From NCBI RefSeq assembly GCF_031157355.1, contig NZ_JAVIFT010000002.1, forward strand, positions 1,102,501-1,166,500: a stretch of DNA of 64,000 nt, given 5' to 3'. The translations under genes and the position numbers were made by a program. Source of the DNA: Hyphomicrobium sp. LHD-15 (lineage in GTDB: Bacteria > Pseudomonadota > Alphaproteobacteria > Rhizobiales > Hyphomicrobiaceae). Of the stretch, positions 25,992 to 34,619 are shown piece after piece (position 1 is the first letter of the stretch; every line of letters starts with the position of its first letter). Below the pieces are notes generated by a model. It saw only the letters and a program-made list of their open reading frames with translations. It did not search any database and was not told the DNA's origin.

Positions 25992-26085
25992 GTGCTTCTA
26001 ATCGGACTTGGTTACATGCATGGCTCCGCCATGACCGGGCCCCACCCCGGATCAAGTCCGGGACGGATTTTTACGGAAGCACTCT
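25992..26085. repeat. Composite repeat: family-A ends enclosing a family-B fragment
   Basis: The ends GTGCTTCTAATCGGA (from 25992) and TACGGAAGCACTCT (to 26085) are those of the family-A element at 6635, but the centre is replaced by a block (CATGCATGGCTCCGCCATG and GGATCAAGTCCGGGACGG) of the family-B type. This suggests that one element landed within another. It ends 15 bp before the ppx start. Confidence 0.65.
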
Positions 26086-26100
26086 AGGCAGGACTCATCA

Positions 26101-27636
26101 GTGAGCTTGACGCAGGTGTTTGGCGCGCGGGGAAAAGCAGCGGAGCTCGAACCGCTCGGCGTCATTGACATCGGGTCGAACTCGGTGCGCCTCGTGGTGT
26201 ACGAGGGTGCCGTGCGCGCCGCGATGCCGATCTTCAACGAAAAGGTTTTGTGCGGGCTGGGCAAGTCTCTCGCCTCGACCGGGCATCTCGGCGAAGAAGG
26301 TGTCGAGCGCGCGCTCGAGGCGCTGCGCCGGTTCCGGACCGTCGCGCGCATTCTCAAGGTCAAGAACCTGCGTGTGCTTGCCACGGCTGCCGTGCGCGAA
26401 GCAACCGACGGGCCGAGCTTCATTAAGCGCGCGGAGAAAGCAGCCGGCGTTCGTATCGAGGTGCTGTCCGGCGAGCAGGAAGCGCAGCTCGCGGCCTACG
26501 GCATCCGGATGGGGTTCGTGAACGCGGACGGCCTCGCGGGCGATCTCGGCGGCGGCAGCCTCGAGGTGATCGACATCTACAAGGACCGGCTCAACGATGC
26601 GGCGACGCTGCCGCTCGGCGGTCTTCGCCTCATCGACCAGACGGGCAACAAGATCGAGCGCGCTCTGCCGGTCGTCGACGAGGCGGTGGCGCAGGTCAAC
26701 TGGTTGATCAATGGACGTGGCCGTCCCTTCTACGCCGTGGGCGGAACGTGGCGGGCGCTGGCAAAGCTCCACATGGAGCACACGAACTATCCGCTGCGCG
26801 TCATGCATGGCTATGCCATTCCAACGCGGGAAGCGATCGAGTTCTGCCAGTTCGTGAGGCGCGCGAAAAAGGCTTCGACGCTGAAGGGTATGGAAGACGT
26901 CGCGCGGGCGCGGCGTGACGTGGTGCCATTCGGCGCCCTGGTGCTCGAACGGCTGCTAGAAGCGCTGGCGCCGTCGGAGGTGGTGTTCTCGGTCTACGGT
27001 ATTCGCGAAGGCCTGCTGTTCAGCCTGATGACCCCGCACGAGCAGGCGAAGGACCCGCTGCTGTGCTACTGCGAGGACTACGCGAAGCTCCGGTCGCGTT
27101 CGGTCACACATGCGCATGAGCTTTGTGCGTGGACCGATGCCCTGTTCGAGGGCGATGGGCTCAAGGAAACCGAAGAGGATCGCCGGCTGCGGTACGCCGC
27201 GTGCCTGTTGTCCGACATCGGCTGGCGCGCGCATCCCGACTATCGGGGTGAGGAGAGCCTCAACGTTGTTTCACACGCGGGGCTACCGGGCATCGATCAT
27301 CCGGGGCGGATCTTCCTGGCGCTCGCGGTCTACTATCGTCACGTGGGGTCGGACGACGCGAAGGGCGACGAGCTTTCCACCCGCCTTCGGCTCTCGGTCA
27401 GCAAGCGGGCGCAGAAGCGCGCCCGCATCATCGGCGCGGCGATTCGCGCAGCCCATATGCTCTCGATCGGGATGCCGGGCGTGATCGACGAGACCAAGCT
27501 CTCGTACGAGGGCACCAAACTGGTGCTGACGCTTCCCAAGACCTATGCCTCCCTCGACGGGGAACGCCTGCGGCGGAGGTTCGCATCCCTGGCGGAACTG
27601 CTGGCGCGGGAGCCGGAGATCCGCATCCAGGGATAG
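26101..27636 (+). CDS. ppx: Exopolyphosphatase / GppA-type phosphatase
   Basis: A 511-residue member of the ASKHA-fold Ppx/GppA family, which removes terminal phosphates from polyphosphate or converts pppGpp to ppGpp. The nucleotide-binding motifs are GVIDIGSNSVRLVVYE near residues 20-35 and GDLGGGSLEV near 148-157; ATAAVREA and EVLSGEQEA are further family marks. The C-terminal half (from about 330) is the HD-like helical domain found in longer Ppx proteins. The start is GTG at 26101. It lies directly downstream of ppk1, which favours the exopolyphosphatase role. Confidence 0.94.
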   Translation: MSLTQVFGARGKAAELEPLGVIDIGSNSVRLVVYEGAVRAAMPIFNEKVLCGLGKSLASTGHLGEEGVERALEALRRFRTVARILKVKNLRVLATAAVREATDGPSFIKRAEKAAGVRIEVLSGEQEAQLAAYGIRMGFVNADGLAGDLGGGSLEVIDIYKDRLNDAATLPLGGLRLIDQTGNKIERALPVVDEAVAQVNWLINGRGRPFYAVGGTWRALAKLHMEHTNYPLRVMHGYAIPTREAIEFCQFVRRAKKASTLKGMEDVARARRDVVPFGALVLERLLEALAPSEVVFSVYGIREGLLFSLMTPHEQAKDPLLCYCEDYAKLRSRSVTHAHELCAWTDALFEGDGLKETEEDRRLRYAACLLSDIGWRAHPDYRGEESLNVVSHAGLPGIDHPGRIFLALAVYYRHVGSDDAKGDELSTRLRLSVSKRAQKRARIIGAAIRAAHMLSIGMPGVIDETKLSYEGTKLVLTLPKTYASLDGERLRRRFASLAELLAREPEIRIQG

Positions 27637-27730
27637 GCATGCGCCATTTTAGATCTGGTGTCGGGCGCTTTACTTCCCGTATCTATCGGTGTCCGGCTGC
27701 GTTCTGCGGTCGGGATCCCAGACAAGTTTT

Positions 27731-27778
27731 AGGCTTTTCTTGGGAATATCGTTTGTCCCGATATTCGGGAAGCACTGG
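27731..27778. repeat. Degenerate family-A palindromic repeat
   Basis: AGGCTTTTCTTGGGAATATC and CCCGATATTCGGGAAGCACT form an imperfect palindrome (GAATATCG / CGATATTC, perfect 8 bp) ending in the family-A end word GGAAGCACT. It stops 17 bp before the J-domain gene, so it may overlap its promoter or leader. Confidence 0.5.
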
Positions 27779-27795
27779 TAGGACTCCCTTCCGTC

Positions 27796-28695
27796 ATGGC
27801 CGATGATCCGTACGATATCCTGGGCGTGCCACACAGTGCGACCGAAGATCAGATCCGGAAGGCTTATCTCAAGCTCGTGAAAGAGCTTCACCCTGACGTG
27901 AACCCGTCGAAGAAGGCGGAGGAGCGCTTCAAGCTGGTGACGGCCGCTCACGACATCATCGGCGATCCCGATCGGCGCCGGCAGTACGACAACGGCGAAA
28001 TCGATGCGTCGGGCGAGCAGCGGCGGCACAGCTATCGGCCGCAAGGCGCAGGGGCCGGAGCGCGCTCGCGCGGGGCCGGTGGGCCGATCTTCGAAGATTT
28101 CGGCGACGTTTTCTCGGATCTCTTTTCAGGCGGCGGACGCGGCGGAGCGCGCGGGGCCGGCTTCTCAACCAAAGGACGGGATGTCCGCTATACGCTCGAC
28201 GTCGACTTCCTGGAAGCCGTGCAAGGCGCCAAGAAGCGGGTGACGCTGCCGGACAACGGCGTGCTCGATCTGGCGGTTCCGGAAGGGGTGTCGGACGGGC
28301 AGGTGCTGCGGTTGCGCGGGCGCGGCGAGGCCGGGATTGCGGGCGGCGAAGCGGGCGACGCTTTGGTCGAGATCCGTATCCGGCCGCATCGCGAGTTCCG
28401 GCGCGAGGGCGACGACATCCTGATCGAGGTGCCGATCACGATCGATGAAGCGGTGCTCGGCGGTAAAGTCGAGGTGCCGACGGCCGGTGGCCGCGTGCAG
28501 CTCACGATCCCGAAGGGAACCAGCTCCGGACAGGTCATGCGGCTCAAGGGCAAAGGCGTGCGTAACGCCGCGACAGGGAGCGTGGGCGACGAACTGGTCA
28601 CGGTGCGGATCGTGTTACCGGAGACGATCGACGACAGCCTGTCGTACTTCCTGACCGAGTGGCGTCAGAAGAACAAATACGATCCCAGGAAGTAG
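27796..28695 (+). CDS. DnaJ-class co-chaperone without zinc finger (CbpA-type)
   Basis: A 299-residue J-domain protein. Residues 4-69 are the J-domain with YDILGVPHSATEDQIRKAY (in parts) and the essential HPD tripeptide in LHPDVNP. A Gly/Ala/Arg-rich linker follows (about 85-128, including FEDFGDVFSDLF), then two C-terminal substrate-binding beta domains (GRDVRYTLDVDFLEA...PEGVSDGQVLRLRGRG). There is no CxxCxGxG zinc finger, so it is a class B (CbpA-like) protein. It probably helps DnaK with particular clients. It lies between ppx and rnd, convergent with rnd across a shared hairpin. Confidence 0.94.
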   Translation: MADDPYDILGVPHSATEDQIRKAYLKLVKELHPDVNPSKKAEERFKLVTAAHDIIGDPDRRRQYDNGEIDASGEQRRHSYRPQGAGAGARSRGAGGPIFEDFGDVFSDLFSGGGRGGARGAGFSTKGRDVRYTLDVDFLEAVQGAKKRVTLPDNGVLDLAVPEGVSDGQVLRLRGRGEAGIAGGEAGDALVEIRIRPHREFRREGDDILIEVPITIDEAVLGGKVEVPTAGGRVQLTIPKGTSSGQVMRLKGKGVRNAATGSVGDELVTVRIVLPETIDDSLSYFLTEWRQKNKYDPRK

Positions 28696-28746
28696 GCAAC
28701 GGGCAACAGGCAGCCGGCAGGTGAGAGAAACTCCTGCCCGTTGCCT
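28694..28746. terminator. Candidate bidirectional hairpin between the J-domain gene and rnd
   Basis: Perfect 12-bp inverted repeat AGGCAACGGGCA (28694-28705) / TGCCCGTTGCCT (28735-28746), starting within the stop codon of the J-domain gene. No long T-run follows, so it may be a repeat-derived stabilising hairpin rather than a strict terminator. The word GTAGGCAACGGGCA recurs at 34063. Confidence 0.6.
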
Positions 28747-28757
28747 GCTGTCTTCGT

Positions 28758-29918
28758 TCAGCTATTGGGAAGGCTGAGCGCGAGAACTTCGCCTTTGGCG
28801 AGGGTCAGTGCCAGCTCGCCGCGCTTGAGCTTGAGCGCATCCTCGCCGAACAGCTGGCGACGCCAGCCTTTGAGGGCGGGGACGTCGGGCTCGGCTTCGC
28901 TTGCGATCCGCTCCAGATCCTCGGAATCGGCGATCAGCCGCGGAGCGACGCGGTGGCGGGCGGCGGAGGCCTTCAGCAGCACCTTCAGAAGCTCGATTGT
29001 CGCGGTGGCTTCCGCTGACATCGGCTGGTTGTGGGGCAGGGCCGGGACCGTTTTGGGATCGCGCTCCAGGCCGCGCTTCACGGCATCGATGATGTCCTTG
29101 GCGCGCTGCGAGCGAGCGAACCCGTCGCTCAACGTGCGCAGCTCCGAGAGCTTTTCCGGGGCCGTCGGCTGCTGGTTGGCGATGTCGTAAAGGGCTTCGT
29201 CGCGCAGGATGCGCCCGCGCGGAACGTCCTGAGCCTGGGCCTGGCGCTCACGCCAAGCCGCCAATTCGATCAATACGGCCAGCGCCTTGCGGTTCTTGAC
29301 GCGCATCTTTAGGCGTTGCCACGCATTTTCAGGGTGGCTCTCGTAGGTCGATGGGGCCGTCAGCTCGGCCATCTCCTCGTCGAGCCAGGATTCGCGGCCG
29401 GTGGTTTCCAGCTCGGTCTTGAGATGGGTGTAGATGTCCCGCAGGTGGGTGACGTCGCCGATCGCGTAGACGAGCTGCTTTTCTGAGAGCGGCCGTCGGC
29501 TCCAATCGGTAAATCGCGAGCTTTTGTCGAGGTCGCGCCCGGTGATCTTCTTGACGAGATTGACGTAGCTCACGCTCTCGCCGAAGCCGCAGACCATGGC
29601 CGCGATCTGGGTGTCGAATATGGGGGTCGGGATGAGGCCCCCCGCTTCCGAAAAGACGATCTCGACGTCCTGGCGCGCGGCGTGGAACACCTTCACGACG
29701 CTCTTGTCCGCCATCAGCTCGTAGAACGGCTTGAGATCGATCCCCTCGGCGAGCGGGTCGACGATGACCTCCTCGTGGGGGCCGGCGAGCTGGATCAGGC
29801 AGAGATCGGGCCAGAACGTCTGCTCGCGCATGAACTCGGTATCGACGGCGACGTAATCGCCGGCCGCGAGTCTGGAGCAGGTTTCGGAAAGGGCAGAAGT
29901 GGAGGTAATGACGCGCAT
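28758..29918 (-). CDS. rnd: Ribonuclease D
   Basis: A 386-residue DEDDy 3'-5' exoribonuclease for tRNA 3'-end maturation. The three Exo motifs are seen: VAVDTEFMRE (DTEF, Exo I), VFHAARQDVEIV (Exo II) and YAIGDVTHL (Exo III, Y...D). The HRDC domain follows (PENAWQRLKMRVKNRKALAVL and REAQ-like ARDVPRGRILRDEAL region). The ATG at 29918 (MRVITSTSAL) is chosen because the 94 extra codons of the longest frame are low-complexity and unlike RNase D. rnd next to aspS is a common alphaproteobacterial arrangement. Confidence 0.94.
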   Translation of the reverse strand: MRVITSTSALSETCSRLAAGDYVAVDTEFMREQTFWPDLCLIQLAGPHEEVIVDPLAEGIDLKPFYELMADKSVVKVFHAARQDVEIVFSEAGGLIPTPIFDTQIAAMVCGFGESVSYVNLVKKITGRDLDKSSRFTDWSRRPLSEKQLVYAIGDVTHLRDIYTHLKTELETTGRESWLDEEMAELTAPSTYESHPENAWQRLKMRVKNRKALAVLIELAAWRERQAQAQDVPRGRILRDEALYDIANQQPTAPEKLSELRTLSDGFARSQRAKDIIDAVKRGLERDPKTVPALPHNQPMSAEATATIELLKVLLKASAARHRVAPRLIADSEDLERIASEAEPDVPALKGWRRQLFGEDALKLKRGELALTLAKGEVLALSLPNS

Positions 29919-30493
29919 TGCGGGACGTTTATAGACAGGCCGGACGCCGCTGTCGCTAGGCTTGAGCAGGGAAAGAGCATTTTCTTGCCGCACCCGGTCC
30001 GAGGCGCCGGGGCGGCTCATCGGCCCGGCTGGCCCGGATGCCATTGGGACGGCCGCCGGGAGGGTCGGCTGAGCTTCTCTAAGGGCGGCGAGGTGGCGTG
30101 AGGCACCTCCGGCAACACCCCGCGCTTTTTCCGGGCGTTCACGATCCCCACAAAATAATCCCGTCGAAAAAGCGAATCGGGGGGTGCGACATCTAGTCAA
30201 GAAAACGCTGGTGATGTATAAAATTCCCAGGCGCGGGTTGCTGTGTTGCGTGGTTTTCAGTTCGGCGAAGATGTCGGAATTGGCCAGCTTTTAAAGTTGG
30301 TGTTCTGAATATAAATTGTCGCCTGACGATCCCTGCATTTCTAAAAAATTCAACCAGGATTTGCGCCGCGATTCCGTGCGTCGTGTCGTTGCCACGTCGT
30401 CATGTGGCGCGTGCGTGCGCATGGTGCTTTCTCTCTCTGGATCTGCGGCTCGATCTGGCGTGTCCAGATCGACGAGTTGCGTGGGAGTTTGTC
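29919..30493. other. 575-bp spacer upstream of rnd and of the coiled-coil protein gene
   Basis: No supported gene; the minus-strand frame that continues rnd upstream is low-complexity. The part 30190-30370 is clearly AT-richer than the surroundings (TGTATAAAATTCCC, GAATATAAATTG, CTAAAAAATTC) and probably holds promoters on the plus strand. Confidence 0.5.
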
Positions 30494-31030
30494 GTGCAAG
30501 AGCTTGGCAGGCATAAGCCTATTATCAGTGTACGATCTCCGGTTCTGCAGCGGTATCCCTTCGAGGGACGCGCCCCCGAGCGAGCGGATCCAGGACCGGC
30601 GGTGCAGCTCATCGCCCGCGATGTCTTCGTCTCAGAGACGGCGATCAAGCTCGATCAGATGCTCGTGGAAATCAAATCTCTGGGCCGCGAGATTCAAATC
30701 ATAAAAAGTGATATCGCCGAGCTTCGTGACGACGCCGCGCAAAATTTCCGATTTTCCCAAATGGTCGATCGCGAGCATAAAACGCGCACCGCCAAGCTCG
30801 ACGAACTTTCGCGACGTTTCGATTATCTGAAAACCCGTTTTGACACGATCGATGGAAATTCGAAAGGCGACTATCACGCTTTTCGAAGTTTTGAGGATAT
30901 CAGCCGTCGGTTGACAGAGCTTGGTTCGATCGAGCGCGATTTCCGGGGTGTCGCGGGGAAGCTCAAGCTCAGTGTGGCGTTGTTCTCGGCTTCGGTGCTG
31001 GTCTGGTTCCTGGTACTCGTCAGCGGCTAG
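30494..31030 (+). CDS. Hypothetical tail-anchored coiled-coil protein
   Basis: A 178-residue protein not recognised by name. After a short Pro/Arg-containing N-terminus it is dominated by heptad-like helices (LDQMLVEIKSLGREIQIIKS, DIAELRDDAAQNF, TAKLDELSRRFDYLKTRFD) typical of coiled coils. It ends in one membrane helix, LSVALFSASVLVWFLVLVSG, at the extreme C-terminus. This layout suggests a protein held in the inner membrane by its tail with the coil in the cytoplasm. The GTG start at 30494 has GGGAG upstream; the longest frame starts 37 codons earlier with Cys/Arg-rich sequence that looks non-coding. Codon use is less biased than in neighbours. Confidence 0.65.
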   Translation: MQELGRHKPIISVRSPVLQRYPFEGRAPERADPGPAVQLIARDVFVSETAIKLDQMLVEIKSLGREIQIIKSDIAELRDDAAQNFRFSQMVDREHKTRTAKLDELSRRFDYLKTRFDTIDGNSKGDYHAFRSFEDISRRLTELGSIERDFRGVAGKLKLSVALFSASVLVWFLVLVSG

Positions 31031-31508
31031 GGCATGGTTGCTTTCGTAGGTCGCAATTACGTTCCAGGTTCTTGGTCAGACCAATGATTCAAGCGACCTG
31101 CCTGATGGGGTCCCTGCGATCACCTTAGCGAGACCAATGATTCACGCTTCGGACTTTTCCTGCGCTGCCGATTCACGCCGCGGCCGATAGGGGCCGCGAC
31201 GACCGGAGCGCGTGGGCCTAAAGCGATCATGGTCTGGGCGCATCTGCCCGCCCGTTTTGTTCGCGCGATGCGGCGTTGGGGACAGTCCCGCGGCCGCGAG
31301 AATTGCCGGCTGGTGCTTTTCCCGTTCTTCTCCCGAATATTAGTCGCCAAGGGGCGTTCGCCCGCGCCTGTGCCCCTCCCGCCCCTGAGCCTTGACTTTG
31401 GGGGGGCGTCATGCGCTTTTCCGCCAGCAAAATTAGCGGGGAATTGCCCTGATTGCGCGGATCCGGAGGGCCGGCCGCGGGAATTCGGGGCCTTGAGGTA
31501 TTGGGCAG
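31031..31508. other. 478-bp repeat-bearing spacer upstream of aspS
   Basis: No supported gene. It carries a lone family-C left arm, a long family-C element (given separately) and, at 31250-31500, GC-rich sequence with stray ORFs on both strands. The aspS promoter must lie here or further upstream; TTGAGG just before 31509 is a modest ribosome binding site. Confidence 0.5.
31078..31235. repeat. Dispersed palindromic repeat, family C, long copy plus solo arm
   Basis: AGACCAATGATTCA occurs at 31078-31091 and again at 31131-31144; the second continues CGCTTCGGAC and is answered by AAGCGATCATGGTCT at 31221-31235. Between the arms is another palindrome (CGCGGCC-GATAG-GGGCCGCG around 31179-31198). 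The arms match those at 3820-3870, where only seven bases separate them. Confidence 0.7.
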
Positions 31509-33365
31509 ATGGCAGAGGCAAAGACGGCAACAGCGGGCGGCAAAGGCGGGGCGGGTGCGAGCGGAGGGCTCCATCGCTACCGGTCGCATACGTGCGGGGC
31601 GCTGCGGAGCGGCGACATCGGCACCACGGCGCGGGTTTCCGGCTGGGTCCATCGCGTGCGCGACCACGGCGGCGTTCTGTTCATCGACCTGCGCGACCAC
31701 TATGGCGTTACCCAGGTGGTGGCCGATCCGGACAGTGCCGCTTTCAAGACGGCGGAGGCGGTGCGATCGGAGTGGGTGATCCGCGTCGACGGCAAAGTGC
31801 GTCAGCGTCCGGAAGGTACGACGAATGCCGATCTGCCGACCGGCGAGATCGAGCTTTACGCCCTCGAGATCGAGGTGCTGTCGGAAGCCAAGGAACTGCC
31901 GGTGCCGGTGTTCGGCGAGCCCGACTATCCGGAGGATCTGCGCCTTACCTACCGCTTCCTCGACCTGCGCCGCGAGACACTGCACGGCATCATCATGAAG
32001 CGGCTTCAGATCACGAAGTCGCTGCGTGCGCGCATGCACGACGCGGGCTTCAACGAATTCCCGACGCCGATCCTGACGGCCTCGTCGCCTGAAGGCGCGC
32101 GCGACTTCCTGGTGCCGTCGCGTATCCATGCCGGCAAGTTCTATGCGCTGCCGCAGGCGCCGCAGCAGTACAAGCAGCTGCTGATGGTCTCTGGGTTCGA
32201 TCGCTACTTCCAGATCGCGCCGTGTTTCCGCGACGAGGATCCGCGCGCCGACCGGCTGCCGGGCGAGTTCTACCAGCTCGATCTCGAAATGAGCTTCGTC
32301 GAGCAGGAAGACATCTTCCAGACGATGGAGCCGATCCTCACCGACATGTTCGAAGAGTTCAGCGAGGGCAAGCGCGTCGATCGCGGCTGGCAACGCATTC
32401 CCTACGACACGGCGATTTCGAAGTACGGCTCCGACAAGCCGGACCTGCGCAACCCGATCGAAATGCAGGATGTCACCGAGCATTTCCGCGGCTCGGGCTT
32501 CAAGGTGTTCGCGGGGATGATCGAGAAGGACCCGAAGGTCCGCGTATGGGCGATCCCGGCGCCGGGCGGGGGCTCGCGCGCGTTCTGCGATCGCATGAAC
32601 GCCTGGGCGCAGAAGGAAGGCCAGCCCGGCCTCGGTTACATCTTCTGGCGCGAGGAAGAGGGTGCGGCAGGCGCCGGTCCGATCGCGAAGAACGTGGGCG
32701 CAGAGCGCGCGACTGCCATCCAGACACAGATGGGCCTCAAGACAGGTGATGCCTGCTTCTTCACGGCCGGCGATCCGGCGCGGTTCTACAAGTTCGCAGG
32801 GCTTGCGCGCGACGAAGTCGGCCGCGAGCTGAAACTGATCGACGAAGGCCGCTTCGCGTTCGCGTGGATCGTCGACTTTCCGTTCTACGAGTGGAACGAG
32901 GATGAGAAGAAGATCGACTTCTCGCACAACCCGTTCTCGATGCCGCAAGGTGGGCTCGAAACGCTGCAGGCGGCCAAGGGTCCGGAGGACTATCTCAAGA
33001 TCAAGGCGTTCCAGTACGACATCGTCTGCAACGGTTACGAGATCGCGTCTGGCGGCGTGCGCAACCATCGCCCAGATGCGATGATCGCGGCCTTTGGCGT
33101 TGCTGGGCTCGGGCCGGAGGTGGTTGAAGAGCGTTTCGGCGGTATGCTGCGTGCGTTCCAGTACGGCGCACCGCCGCATGGCGGCATGGCGGCCGGTATC
33201 GAGCGCATGGTGATGCTGCTCACGGGCACCAAGACGGTGCGTGACGTCGCGCTATTCCCGATGAACCAGCAGGCCAACGACCTGCTCATGGGGGCGCCAA
33301 GCGACGTTTCGCCGAAGCAGCTGCGCGAGCTTTCGATCCGCGTCGTCGCGCCGGAGAAGAAGTAG
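31509..33365 (+). CDS. aspS: Aspartate--tRNA ligase
   Basis: A 618-residue class II synthetase of bacterial type: an OB-fold anticodon domain ([36 protein letters not shown]), motif 2 ([21 protein letters not shown] in parts), the GAD insertion domain, and motif 3 [14 protein letters not shown]. There is a 20-residue Gly/Ala/Lys N-terminal extension before the usual start. Alphaproteobacterial AspRS enzymes are commonly non-discriminating (also charging tRNA-Asn for GatCAB); whether this one is cannot be decided by eye. It lies downstream of the tail-anchored coil gene and converges with a TetR gene. Confidence 0.96.
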   Translation: MAEAKTATAGGKGGAGASGGLHRYRSHTCGALRSGDIGTTARVSGWVHRVRDHGGVLFIDLRDHYGVTQVVADPDSAAFKTAEAVRSEWVIRVDGKVRQRPEGTTNADLPTGEIELYALEIEVLSEAKELPVPVFGEPDYPEDLRLTYRFLDLRRETLHGIIMKRLQITKSLRARMHDAGFNEFPTPILTASSPEGARDFLVPSRIHAGKFYALPQAPQQYKQLLMVSGFDRYFQIAPCFRDEDPRADRLPGEFYQLDLEMSFVEQEDIFQTMEPILTDMFEEFSEGKRVDRGWQRIPYDTAISKYGSDKPDLRNPIEMQDVTEHFRGSGFKVFAGMIEKDPKVRVWAIPAPGGGSRAFCDRMNAWAQKEGQPGLGYIFWREEEGAAGAGPIAKNVGAERATAIQTQMGLKTGDACFFTAGDPARFYKFAGLARDEVGRELKLIDEGRFAFAWIVDFPFYEWNEDEKKIDFSHNPFSMPQGGLETLQAAKGPEDYLKIKAFQYDIVCNGYEIASGGVRNHRPDAMIAAFGVAGLGPEVVEERFGGMLRAFQYGAPPHGGMAAGIERMVMLLTGTKTVRDVALFPMNQQANDLLMGAPSDVSPKQLRELSIRVVAPEKK

Positions 33366-33375
33366 CCTTGTGCAG

Positions 33376-33396
33376 GCGGGCGTGTTCAGCGCCCGC
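33376..33396. terminator. Candidate hairpin at the aspS / TetR convergent junction
   Basis: Perfect 7-bp stem GCGGGCG (33376-33382) / CGCCCGC (33390-33396), loop TGTTCAG, ten bases after the aspS stop and overlapping the 3' end of the TetR gene. There is no T-run, so terminator strength is doubtful. Confidence 0.45.
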
Positions 33397-34027
33397 TTAC
33401 GCCGAGGCCGTCGAGGTAGATGAGGACGGCGGCTTCGAGCAGCTCCTCGGCCTGCATCGGGATCGGGCGGCGGGCGTTGTCGCCGCGGGCAAAAAGCGCC
33501 GCGATGCCGTGTGACAGCGACCAGATGTGGAGTGCCATCATCAACGGCGGCGGGCGGCGCTCCTTCGGCAAAGTTCCGATCAGCGCTTCGCAGCCATCGC
33601 GCAGGACGCCGAAAGCCCGATCGCCCTCGGCGCGGACCTCGGGATAGTCCGCAAGCGACAAGCCGGATTCGAACATGGCCGAGAAGTATGCGGGCTCTCT
33701 GCTGGCGAACGCCAGGTAGGCTGCTCCCAGCCGGTTGAAGGCTTCGCGCGGGTTCGGACGGCCCTCGTTCCAGGCCGCGACAAGCGCCTGCGTGAAGGCC
33801 TCGAAGCCGCGCTTTGCGACATCGGCGATCAGGGCGTCCCGGTCGCGGAAATGGCGATAAGGTGCAGCCGGCGACACGCCCGCCGCGCGCGCGGCCTCCG
33901 CGAACGTGAACCCGGCCGGGCCCTTCTCGCGGATCAGGGTCAGGGCGGCCTCGATCAGGGCCTCGCGCAGATTTCCGTGATGATAGCGGCGGCGCTCGCC
34001 GGGACCGCGGTCTTTGTGCCAATTCAT
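33386..34027 (-). CDS. TetR/AcrR-family regulator with WHG-type C-terminal domain
   Basis: A 213-residue repressor-type regulator. The N-terminal helix-turn-helix is complete (LREALIEAALTLIREKGPAGFTFAEAARAAGVSPAAPYRHFRDRDALI in parts, residues about 20-66). The C-terminal ligand domain ends with HIWSLSHGIAALFARGD, the W-x2-x-HG signature of the WHG subgroup. Target genes are not evident: it converges with aspS and is divergent from yaiI with 81 bp between, so self-regulation and control of yaiI are possible. Confidence 0.9.
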   Translation of the reverse strand: MNWHKDRGPGERRRYHHGNLREALIEAALTLIREKGPAGFTFAEAARAAGVSPAAPYRHFRDRDALIADVAKRGFEAFTQALVAAWNEGRPNPREAFNRLGAAYLAFASREPAYFSAMFESGLSLADYPEVRAEGDRAFGVLRDGCEALIGTLPKERRPPPLMMALHIWSLSHGIAALFARGDNARRPIPMQAEELLEAAVLIYLDGLGVSGR

Positions 34028-34108
34028 GCGCGGGAGTGTAGCTTATTCGAAGGCCGCGGGCAGTAGGCAACGGGCAGGCAGCAGGATTGCGGGGTTGGGG
34101 GGGAGAGG

Positions 34109-34558
34109 GTGACAGTAATCTATGTGGACGCGGATGCGTGTCCGGTTAAGGACGAGGTTCAGCGCGTGGCCGGCCGACACGATCTCGCGATCGTCTACGT
34201 GTCGAACGCCTGGATGCGGCTGCCCGAGGGACTGAAGGTCGAGCGGATCATTGTGCCGGACGGGCCGGATGCGGCGGACGACTGGATCGCGTCGCGCATC
34301 GGCAAGGGGGACATTGCGGTGACGGCCGACATTCCGCTGGCGGCGCGATGCCTCAAGGCGGGCGCGCAGGCGCTCGGTCCCACGGGAAAGCCCTTCACAG
34401 ACGCGAGCATCGGGATGGCGCTCGCGATGCGCGATCTTTCCAAGCATCTGCGCGAGACGGGCGAGAGCCGCGGGTTGAATGCTTCCTTCACGCGGCAGGA
34501 TCGCTCGCAGTTTCTCGAGGCGCTCGAGCTGGCCGTGCAGCGTGCGAAGCGTGGGTAG
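34109..34558 (+). CDS. YaiI/YqxD family protein (UPF0178)
   Basis: A 149-residue protein of the UPF0178 family with a PIN/NYN-like fold. The family signature IYVDADACPVKDEV starts at residue 4, followed by VSNAWMRLP, DAADDWIASR, GDIAVTADIPLAARCL and GPTGKPFTDASIG. The acidic residues resemble those of a metal-dependent nuclease, but no activity has been proven for the family to my knowledge. It begins with GTG directly after a purine-rich GGGGAGAGG. The spacer before it contains the GTAGGCAACGGGCA word also seen at 28692. Confidence 0.9.
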   Translation: MTVIYVDADACPVKDEVQRVAGRHDLAIVYVSNAWMRLPEGLKVERIIVPDGPDAADDWIASRIGKGDIAVTADIPLAARCLKAGAQALGPTGKPFTDASIGMALAMRDLSKHLRETGESRGLNASFTRQDRSQFLEALELAVQRAKRG

Positions 34559-34619
34559 GAAAATCGGCAATCGGTGCTAGGCACCCGGCAATCGGAACAG
34601 CGAGAATGCCGAATGCCGC

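Noticed and set aside
31227-33179. 650-codon open frame on the minus strand over aspS
   Set aside because: Antisense shadow of a GC-rich gene; the AspRS motifs on the plus strand are unmistakable.
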